A DNA stretch of 52,863 nt, taken from positions 1-52,863 of the forward strand of contig NZ_JAHFUW010000030.1 in assembly GCF_023264855.1 (NCBI RefSeq), in the 5' to 3' direction. Below, piece after piece: positions 47,081 through 52,863 of the stretch. Both the position numbers and the translations under genes were made by a program. Origin of the DNA: Herbiconiux sp. (GTDB lineage: Bacteria > Actinomycetota > Actinomycetes > Actinomycetales > Microbacteriaceae). Numbering within the stretch: the stretch's first letter is position 1; each line of letters starts with the position of its first letter. Below the pieces are notes generated by a model that was given only the letters and a program-made list of their open reading frames with translations, did no database searches and was not told the origin of the DNA.

Positions 47081-47489
47081 GGAGCGCCGAGATCTCGTCT
47101 TCAGCTCCCCGCCCGACGACGTGGATGCGGTGCACGCCTTCCTCGAGACCGTGTGGGCCGCGAACCCGGGCATCGCCGAGTTCGAGCGGATGGCCTTCGA
47201 GACGGCGCTGATCGAACTCGCCTCCAACGTCATCCAGCACGCCGCCGGCGACACCGGGGTCACCTGCGTGCTCACCGTCTCGGCCGACGAGAGCGGCCTC
47301 AGCGCCTCGCTCACCGACACGGCGGATGCCGGCGGCATCGTGCTGATGAACCGCGAGATGCCCGACGAGCTGGCCGAGTCGGGGCGCGGGATCGCGCTCA
47401 TCCAGGCCCTCGTCGACGAGCTGCGCTACGAGCGGCTCGACGAGCGGAACGTCTGGACGATCAGCCGCGCGACACCACCACCAGAGTGA
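47073..47489 (+). CDS. RsbW-like anti-sigma factor kinase
   Basis: 138 residues of the HATPase_c_2 type. The N-box ELASNVIQHA (about residues 49-58), the DTADAGG and ESGRGIALI boxes (about 88 and 108) are in order. It should phosphorylate the STAS protein and hold a sigma factor, neither of which has its sigma partner here. The gene starts with GTG inside the previous gene, and its last 29 bases overlap the 3' end of the opposite-strand phosphatase. Confidence 0.88.
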   Translation: MTEERRDLVFSSPPDDVDAVHAFLETVWAANPGIAEFERMAFETALIELASNVIQHAAGDTGVTCVLTVSADESGLSASLTDTADAGGIVLMNREMPDELAESGRGIALIQALVDELRYERLDERNVWTISRATPPPE

Positions 47490-48666
47490 CGTCGTCGTCG
47501 GCGCGCGGCGGCACCAGCGAGGTGAAGGTGTCGACCACGCGCTGCGAGCCGCCGGCGCTGCCGGCCGCGCGCACCAGGGCGGCGATCGGGTCGAGCGACT
47601 CGAGCGAGCCGTCGAACAGGTCGAGCAGGCCGTCGGTGAAGGTGAGCAGGCGGTCGCCTCTGGCCAGGACGGCCTCGCCGCGGGTCCACAGGCCGTCGCT
47701 CACGATGCCGATCGGAAGGCCCGTGGCCTCGAGCCGCTCGTAGGAGCCGTCGGGGTGCACGACGATCGTCAGCCCGTGGCCGCCGTCGGCGTAGACGATC
47801 GCCCCCGTCGACGTGTCGATACGGGCGTGGAAGAGGGTGGCGAAGCTGCCGGTGGCGCCGAGGTCGTCGATCAGCTGCTCGTTCACCTGCTCGATCGCGG
47901 TCACGACGTCGATGCCGGTGCGCGATTGGAAGGCCGAGCGCACCGTGGCGGCGAGGATGGCACCGGCGGTGCCCTTGCCCATCACATCGGCGAGGGTCAG
48001 TTCGATCTCGCCCTCTTCGCCGTGCCAGGCGTAGAAGTCGCCGGCCACGGCCATCGCCGGCACGCAGGCGCCCGCGAGGTCGAAGCCGCCGGGCACCGCC
48101 TGGGCCGGCTGCCGGTGCGGCAGCAGCTTCTGCTGCACCTCGGTGGCGCGGTCGAGGTCGGCGGTGTCTTGCAGCTCGCGCTCGACCCAGCCGCCGAGCT
48201 CGTCCAGCAGCTGCCGCTGCTCGTCGGAGAACGCGCGGGGCGTCGTGTCGACCAGACACAGGGTGCCCACCTGGTTCTGCTGGTCGATGCTGAGCGGGCG
48301 GCCGGCGTAGAAGCGGATGTGCCGTTCGTCGCTCACCGCGGAGCGCGACGAGAAACGGTCGTCCTGCGTGGCATCCGGAACCACGATGATGTCGGACTGC
48401 TGCACGGTGACGGCGCAGAAGGAGTCGTCGAGGGCGATGTCGCCGGCCACCCCGCCGGGCTGCGGCGACTTGGTGTACTGCCGCCGGTCGTCGATGATGT
48501 TGATCTCGGCGATCGGCACGTCGAACAGCTCGCGCGCGATGCGCGTGATGCGGTCGAAGCGCTCCTCGGCCGGGGTGTCGAGCAGGTTCAGCCGTTCGAC
48601 GGCGTCGAGGCGGAGGCGCTCGAAGCGGTCGCGATCGGACGGGGCGGTCGGTTCGGCAGGCTCCAT
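47461..48666 (-). CDS. GAF-domain PP2C (SpoIIE-type) phosphatase
   Basis: 401 residues. A GAF domain lies at about 20-175 (with DDSFCAVTVQQ and LSIDQQNQVGTLCLVD) and a PP2C/SpoIIE domain at about 190-400. The Asp residues for metal binding are present: GDFYAW near 225, LADVMGKG near 241, YADGG near 290 and DD at the C-terminus. It would dephosphorylate the STAS protein in response to a signal sensed by GAF. A TACGCT box (48679-48674) lies 7 nt before the ATG, so it is probably leaderless. Its 3' end overlaps the kinase gene. Confidence 0.9.
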   Translation of the reverse strand: MEPAEPTAPSDRDRFERLRLDAVERLNLLDTPAEERFDRITRIARELFDVPIAEINIIDDRRQYTKSPQPGGVAGDIALDDSFCAVTVQQSDIIVVPDATQDDRFSSRSAVSDERHIRFYAGRPLSIDQQNQVGTLCLVDTTPRAFSDEQRQLLDELGGWVERELQDTADLDRATEVQQKLLPHRQPAQAVPGGFDLAGACVPAMAVAGDFYAWHGEEGEIELTLADVMGKGTAGAILAATVRSAFQSRTGIDVVTAIEQVNEQLIDDLGATGSFATLFHARIDTSTGAIVYADGGHGLTIVVHPDGSYERLEATGLPIGIVSDGLWTRGEAVLARGDRLLTFTDGLLDLFDGSLESLDPIAALVRAAGSAGGSQRVVDTFTSLVPPRADDDVTLVVVSRG

Positions 48667-48680
48667 GCTAGTTAGCGTAG

Positions 48681-49175
48681 TCAACCCCCGATGGGGGACG
48701 GGACGAGCCGGAAGATGCGCAGGGTGCGCCCGGATGCCCGCTCGTACCCGCGATAGCCCGGCCACTGCTGCTCGATGAAGGCCCAGACCGCCTCGCGCTC
48801 GTCGTCGCCCACCAGGGTCGCCCGCACCTCGATCCGGCGCCCGCGCACCGACACCCAGGCCTGCGGATGCGCGAGCAGGTTGGCGCTCCAGGCGGGATGG
48901 TTCTCGCCCGCGAAGTTGCTGCCGGTGACCAGCGTCCGGCCACCGGGCTCCGGGCAGTACATCAGGGCGGATTCCCGCGGCAGACCCGACTTCGCCCCCG
49001 TGGTGTGCAGCACCAGGGAGGGCACCAGCAGGCCGCTGAGCGGCACGCGGCCGCGGGTGAGCAGCGTCATCGCACGTTCCAGCGGCGGCATGATCGTGGG
49101 GCCGACGCGGCGGAAGAACCGGGTGCGCGAGAAGCGCGCCACCACGATCCGGAGGCCGCGTTTCAGGGATGCCAT
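48681..49175 (-). CDS. Ddn-like deazaflavin (F420)-dependent reductase
   Basis: 164 residues of the nitroreductase family of deazaflavin-dependent oxidoreductases. The split-barrel motif LVLHTTGAKSGLPRESALMY lies near residues 54-73, GSNFAGENHPAWSANLLAHP near 85-104, and a terminal PGYRGYERA segment. F420H2 is the expected cofactor. GGAGG lies 8 nt before the ATG at 49175. It is 14 nt upstream of the phosphatase start, in the same direction. Confidence 0.87.
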   Translation of the reverse strand: MASLKRGLRIVVARFSRTRFFRRVGPTIMPPLERAMTLLTRGRVPLSGLLVPSLVLHTTGAKSGLPRESALMYCPEPGGRTLVTGSNFAGENHPAWSANLLAHPQAWVSVRGRRIEVRATLVGDDEREAVWAFIEQQWPGYRGYERASGRTLRIFRLVPSPIGG

Positions 49176-49266
49176 GCGCCCATCCTCCCCCGCCCGGCAT
49201 CGCATCGCGCCGGGCCGCGCGCGCAATCGCCCCGCGTCGGCGGAACGACAGCTGTAGCCTGATGCC

Positions 49267-50541
49267 GTGCTCTCCGTTCTGACCCGCACGCTCCGCCTGG
49301 TCGCCGCTCGCTGGCCGGTGCTGCTGGCGTGGTTCCTGGCGGGCTGGCTGGTGCGCTACGCGCTGATCGAGGTGGCGGCCTTCGCGGGCGCTTCGAGCGC
49401 CCTGCTCGGGCTGCTCATCCTGCCGCTGGCCGTGCTGGCCCGGCTCGGCAGCTACATCGCGATGTTCCTGGCGCTGCGCGACGACATGCCCGCGTTCCGG
49501 CGCGTGGACGCGAGCGGCCTGGGCACGCTCGAGCAGCCGGCCGCCGGCGGGCGCCAGAGGGTCTCCGACATCTTCCTGGTGAGCATCCTGCCGTTCTTCG
49601 CCTTCTACGCGGCGTGGAAGCTGCTCGGCGCCGACGTGAAGTCGTACGCCGAATCGGCGCTCGGGAACATGAACCCCTTCGCCGACGGCCCCTCGCCCAC
49701 CGCGGCCGTGCTGAACCTGCAGCTGGATGCCGGCACCCTCGCGACGATCGTCGTCGCGTTCAGCGGACGGTTCCTGATCAAGCGCTACGCCAAGTCGTTG
49801 CCGAAGTGGACGAACCTGGTGGCCGTCTACCTCGAAGCGGTCTGGGTGTTCCTGACCCTCTTCCTGATCAGCAACTACACGGCCGGGTTCCAGGCCTGGG
49901 TGTCCAGCCGCGCGGCCATCCAGTGGTACGAGCAGCTGAAGGCCGCGGCGTTCGCGGTGTTCGCCCCGTTCGGCTGGCTCTGGAACGGGGTCGAATGGGC
50001 GATCAACGAGGCCGGAGCGCTGATGCTGTTCCCCCTCGCCTGGCTCACGCTCGCCGGAATCGTCTACGGGCGGGCGCTCACGACCCCGAAGATCGCCTAT
50101 CGGCCCACGCACCGGTACTACACCGGCGTGCGCGACCGGGTGGTCGCTCTGCCGAACGGGGTGCGCACCCGCCTGAAAGACGTCGGCGCCGACCTCACCG
50201 ACCGCTGGCGCCCGCTGGCCGGAGCCGTGCTGCTGATCTGGCGGGCCGGCGTGGTGCCGATGGGGCTGTTCGTGCTGGCCTACACGGTGCTGGACGCCGC
50301 CGGCACCTGGCTGCTGCTCGCGGGCGTGCGGCTGATCGGCCCACACGACCTCTACGGCTGGTGGATGAACTTCGACGACATCCTGGTGTTCGTGGTGAGC
50401 GTGCTGCTGGAACCGCTGCGGCTGTGCCTGATCGCGGCCGCATACGACTTCTGCCTGCGCCGGCTCGAAGAGCGCCGCGAGGCCGCGGATGTCGCGGCCT
50501 CGGTCTCAGGTGCCCAACCGGAGGAAACGCGGGAACTCTGA
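49267..50541 (+). CDS. Large integral membrane protein of unknown function
   Basis: 424 residues with seven to nine hydrophobic segments separated by a long hydrophilic loop (about 260-330). The N-terminus has a WPVLLAWFLAGWL helix, and the C-terminus ends in a charged tail. No family was recognised. It starts with GTG after a TAGCCT box (49255-49260, 6 nt before), so it is leaderless. Its last 36 bases overlap the convergent gene. Its job may be connected with the three membrane-anchored proteins encoded opposite. Confidence 0.75.
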   Translation: MLSVLTRTLRLVAARWPVLLAWFLAGWLVRYALIEVAAFAGASSALLGLLILPLAVLARLGSYIAMFLALRDDMPAFRRVDASGLGTLEQPAAGGRQRVSDIFLVSILPFFAFYAAWKLLGADVKSYAESALGNMNPFADGPSPTAAVLNLQLDAGTLATIVVAFSGRFLIKRYAKSLPKWTNLVAVYLEAVWVFLTLFLISNYTAGFQAWVSSRAAIQWYEQLKAAAFAVFAPFGWLWNGVEWAINEAGALMLFPLAWLTLAGIVYGRALTTPKIAYRPTHRYYTGVRDRVVALPNGVRTRLKDVGADLTDRWRPLAGAVLLIWRAGVVPMGLFVLAYTVLDAAGTWLLLAGVRLIGPHDLYGWWMNFDDILVFVVSVLLEPLRLCLIAAAYDFCLRRLEERREAADVAASVSGAQPEETREL

Positions 50542-51120
50542 GCCCAGCTGCACGTCGACGGCGAACTCGTCGCCGGCGTCTTCGGGCACCACGAAGTGCG
50601 ACTCGGCCGTGTACGCCGAGGTGCGTTCGGAGTCGCAGCCGACGGCGGCATCCGGATCGGCCACGTACTCCACGCCGGAGGAGAGGGCGTCGCGCCAACT
50701 GCGCAGCACCGAGCCGTCGGCGAGCTCGTTCAGCACGAAGGTGCACATCGACGAGCTCGTGACGCCCTCGGCGAGCTGCGGGTCGACGGCGACCGACACC
50801 ACGATCAGGTCGGCGCCCTCGGGCAGACCGGCGTCGGCCACGGCGGGGTCGTCTCCCGGAATGCGCTCGGCCCCGATCAGCTGCCAGGCGGTTCCGCCGA
50901 ATTCGGCGCGCTCCCCCGCCGCGACACCGACCGGAACACTCGGCCGCTCGGCGTAGTAGCCGCCCCACTCGTTCGAGAACGTCAGCGCGATCGTGGCCGG
51001 CGCCAGCACGAGGATGCCGAGCAGCCCCCAGCGGTTGCGGCGCCACCACCGGCGGCCGGTGCGGCTCGGCGCCGGGGCGGCGGGTGTCGCGGCGGGCACC
51101 GTCGGTGCCGTCTCGCTCAT
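50506..51120 (-). CDS. Membrane-anchored extracytoplasmic protein, third of three
   Basis: 204 residues. A Pro/Ala-rich N-terminus leads into RRWWRRNR and one hydrophobic helix (about residues 33-48), and the rest is a beta-rich extracytoplasmic domain. The pattern DLIVVSVAVD, then an Arg/Trp segment, resembles DUF4352-type Ig domains, but the match is weak. Two cysteines are present in the domain. The ATG overlaps the stop of the preceding gene by 4 nt. Confidence 0.7.
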   Translation of the reverse strand: MSETAPTVPAATPAAPAPSRTGRRWWRRNRWGLLGILVLAPATIALTFSNEWGGYYAERPSVPVGVAAGERAEFGGTAWQLIGAERIPGDDPAVADAGLPEGADLIVVSVAVDPQLAEGVTSSSMCTFVLNELADGSVLRSWRDALSSGVEYVADPDAAVGCDSERTSAYTAESHFVVPEDAGDEFAVDVQLGSEFPRFLRLGT

Positions 51121-51731
51121 CGAACGCCCCAGACGGGGTCGGATGTCTCGACGGAGGCCTCGACGGGCAGGGCACCGAGGTCGACGGGCACCTCGATCTG
51201 CGAGTCGACCCGCCGGTCTTCGTCCAGCGCGAGCTGGATGCTCGCCCGGTGTGCGGCCTCGCTGCCGAGCAGCGCCCGCGGCACCTCGAACATCAACGGG
51301 CCGGTGAGGGCGATGCCGGTGGTCAGCGACTGATCGGCGATCGTGCCGAACGCGGGCCTCGTCGAGGCGCTGTAGGACGTCTCGCCGATCTGCAACCGGG
51401 CGGAACCCAGTCGCGCCGGGGAATCGGAAACCACGCTCGCCACACCCGCGTCGACCACCACCCAGACGCCCGTGGTCTCGCCGGCCCAGCCGTTGGCCGC
51501 CGTGACCTGCTCGGCCACCCGCACCCCGTCGATCGTCGCGACGAGGTTGCGGCCGGCGATCTCCTCGCCCAGCGCGCCGGCCACCGGGATCGGCGCCTGC
51601 CACAACCCCTTGGTGGGTGCCGTGTGGGCCACCACCCCGGCCACCACGAGCACCGCGACGAGCACGAGGCCGTTCAGCGCGTACCGCCACCAGCCCTTGG
51701 CCGCCGGGCGGGCATCCGGGAGCGCGCTCAT
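51117..51731 (-). CDS. Membrane-anchored extracytoplasmic protein, second of three
   Basis: 204 residues. A short cytoplasmic start, one hydrophobic helix (NGLVLVAVLVVAGVVAH, about residues 20-36), then a beta-rich domain with GVWVVVDAGV near 89 in the position of the repeated VVV motif of its neighbours. The start at 51731 and the stop at 51117 each overlap a flanking gene by 4 nt. Function unknown. Confidence 0.7.
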   Translation of the reverse strand: MSALPDARPAAKGWWRYALNGLVLVAVLVVAGVVAHTAPTKGLWQAPIPVAGALGEEIAGRNLVATIDGVRVAEQVTAANGWAGETTGVWVVVDAGVASVVSDSPARLGSARLQIGETSYSASTRPAFGTIADQSLTTGIALTGPLMFEVPRALLGSEAAHRASIQLALDEDRRVDSQIEVPVDLGALPVEASVETSDPVWGVR

Positions 51732-52414
51732 CCTTCGCCCTCGCCCTCGCCGGTCTCGGCGCCCGAGCCGTCGCCGGAGTCGGTGACCGGAACCGTGACC
51801 GTGGCCGCCACGACCGGATCCACCCACCGTTCGCCGGAGGTGATGAAGCCGTCACTCTTGTACGTCTTGTCGTAGAGGTTGACCGCTATCGAGTCGCCCT
51901 CGGCCAGGGCTGCTGGATCGACCGACCAGATGAAGGCGAGCTCGATCGGCACCCCGGGCTGCAGGTCGGGGAACTCGGTGCCGTCGCTGATCACGGCCAC
52001 GCTCAGCGGCATGCTGGCCGCATCCAGCCCTGGCACGCCCATCGGACGCAGGTTGTCGGCGGCGCCGATGGTGTTGCGGGTCGAGGCGGGGTCGCGCCAG
52101 ACGTCCTCCACCGTCGCCACCACGACGAGCAGGCGGTCGCCCTCGTCGGGCAGGATGCCCTGCTCGGGGAAGCCGTCCAGCAGCACGGCACGCTCGACCG
52201 TGATGCTCAGCTGCGCACCGGTGTAGCTGTCTCCGGCGACGAGCTCGGGGATCGGCGCGGCCACCGCGTCGTTCAGGCCGCCGAACGCGGCCGAGACCGC
52301 CAGGAAGACCACGAGGCCGCCGGACACGAACCACTTCGTGGGCACCTTCTGCACCGCGGATCCGGCCCGGGCGCGCAGGCCTGCGGCGGGTGGTGCCGGC
52401 GGTGTGGTCGTCAC
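51728..52414 (-). CDS. Membrane-anchored extracytoplasmic protein, first of three
   Basis: 228 residues. An anchor helix (about residues 30-50) and an extracytoplasmic domain with RLLVVVATVEDVW near 95, and an acidic Gly/Glu-rich tail. I chose the GTG at 52414, because a TAGCAT box (52426-52421) lies exactly 6 nt before it, the pattern of leaderless genes here. The GTG at 52420 follows that box directly. It leads a tightly coupled three-gene operon. The domain folds look alike, suggesting ancient duplication, with low sequence identity. Confidence 0.7.
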   Translation of the reverse strand: MTTTPPAPPAAGLRARAGSAVQKVPTKWFVSGGLVVFLAVSAAFGGLNDAVAAPIPELVAGDSYTGAQLSITVERAVLLDGFPEQGILPDEGDRLLVVVATVEDVWRDPASTRNTIGAADNLRPMGVPGLDAASMPLSVAVISDGTEFPDLQPGVPIELAFIWSVDPAALAEGDSIAVNLYDKTYKSDGFITSGERWVDPVVAATVTVPVTDSGDGSGAETGEGEGEG

Positions 52415-52479
52415 TCCCACATGCTAGCCGCGGATCGTCAGGTGTCGACGGATCCGGTGACGACGAATAGGGAGCCGGA

Positions 52480-52863
52480 TCAGTACCAGTTGACCGACTG
52501 CGAGTGCGACCAGGCCGAGCAGGGCGTGCCGTAACCGCGGGCGATGTAGTCCAGACCCCAGGAGATCTGGGTGACGGCGTTGGTGGCCCAGTCGTCCGCG
52601 ATGCTCGACATCTTGCTGCCGGGCAGCGACTGCGGGATGCCGTAGGCGCCGCTCGAGGCGTTCTCGGCCTGGTAGTTCCAGCCCGACTCCTTGCTCCAGA
52701 GCGAATTCAGGCACTGGAACTGGTCGGACCCCCAGCCGTACTGGTCGGACGCCATCTGCGCGGCGACCGTGCGGGCGCCGTCGGGAGTGTTGGCCAGGGC
52801 CAGCGCCTCGGCCGCGGCCTGCGCCGCCGCTGCGGCGTCGGCGGCCGCCTGCGCCGCCGCATC
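52480..52863 (-). CDS. Transglycosylase SLT-like protein, C-terminal part
   Basis: The frame is open to the right window edge, so only the last 127 residues are visible. An Ala/Gln-rich coiled segment precedes an SLT-like domain: QFQCLNSLWSKESGW with the catalytic Glu, then SSGAYGIPQSLPGSKM and ISWGLDYIARGYG. This is the C-terminal lytic domain common in secreted actinobacterial transglycosylases, which cut peptidoglycan. The missing N-terminus should carry a signal peptide and other repeats. Confidence 0.85.
   Translation of the reverse strand, partial: DAAAQAAADAAAAAQAAAEALALANTPDGARTVAAQMASDQYGWGSDQFQCLNSLWSKESGWNYQAENASSGAYGIPQSLPGSKMSSIADDWATNAVTQISWGLDYIARGYGTPCSAWSHSQSVNWY

Noticed and set aside
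47461-50346. One continuous minus-strand frame of about 960 codons
   Set aside because: Only the part to 48666 encodes a recognisable protein (GAF-PP2C). The upstream part is Arg/His/Gln-rich shadow translation of the genes on either strand.

Overview
The window is about 70% GC and reads as chromosomal DNA of an actinobacterium, most likely a member of the Microbacteriaceae. The family is an inference. It rests on strong third-position GC bias, sortase E-type LAxTG anchors, an F420-type (Ddn-like) reductase, an HspR (HAIR) operator, many genes whose start lies 6-7 nt after a TANNNT box (leaderless transcripts), and proteins that resemble Microbacterium-type homologues. No rRNA, tRNA, CRISPR array, transposase or phage gene was seen.

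Layout. 1-5.7 kb: the end of a Tat-type ferritin-like protein, an LAxTG surface protein, a short AraC-type DNA-binding protein, an SDR/MerR divergent pair followed by a 3' remnant of a VOC gene, and a TetR/quinone-oxidoreductase divergent pair. 5.7-21.8 kb: the centrepiece, a nearly complete vitamin B6 (pyridoxine) degradation locus. It has an IclR regulator, a BMP-type ABC importer (two permeases, double ATPase, lipoprotein), a small lipoprotein, a rightward operon (4-pyridoxolactonase, pyridoxal 4-dehydrogenase, pyridoxine 4-oxidase) and a leftward operon. The leftward operon holds an M20 hydrolase, methylhydroxypyridinecarboxylate oxygenase, an AA_synth-family protein, the class II aldolase-like decarboxylase, the HAD-like formylpyridine dehydrogenase, acetamidomethylene-succinate hydrolase and a YbhB/PEBP protein. 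These enzymes would oxidise pyridoxine to pyridoxal, lactone and 4-pyridoxate, then open the ring and release succinate semialdehyde, acetate, ammonia and CO2. One step, 4-pyridoxate dehydrogenase, has no gene here. Three promoters of the locus share a TGAAT-N-ATTCA-like palindrome, which suggests common control, perhaps by the IclR protein.

22-27 kb: a large secreted Ig/cadherin-like protein, a tatA/tatB pair beside a Tat-exported intradiol dioxygenase whose reading frame runs without a stop into tatA, and an alcohol dehydrogenase. 27-32 kb: a META-domain lipoprotein, a cell-wall-anchored trypsin-like protease, an atypical glucose-6-phosphate dehydrogenase and an SRPBCC protein. 32-39.7 kb: a phytoene-desaturase-like oxidoreductase, GlgX, a Clp AAA+ unfoldase under a HAIR operator, and a cupin/IclR divergent pair. 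39.7-46.5 kb: DUF805, a TMEM175-like channel, a NarL-type two-component system, secreted and membrane proteins of unknown function, an HSL-type esterase and a CDP-alcohol phosphatidyltransferase. 46.5-52.9 kb: a partner-switching module (STAS, RsbW-like, GAF-PP2C), a Ddn-like reductase, a multispanning membrane protein, a three-gene operon of membrane-anchored proteins, and the 3' part of a lytic transglycosylase gene.
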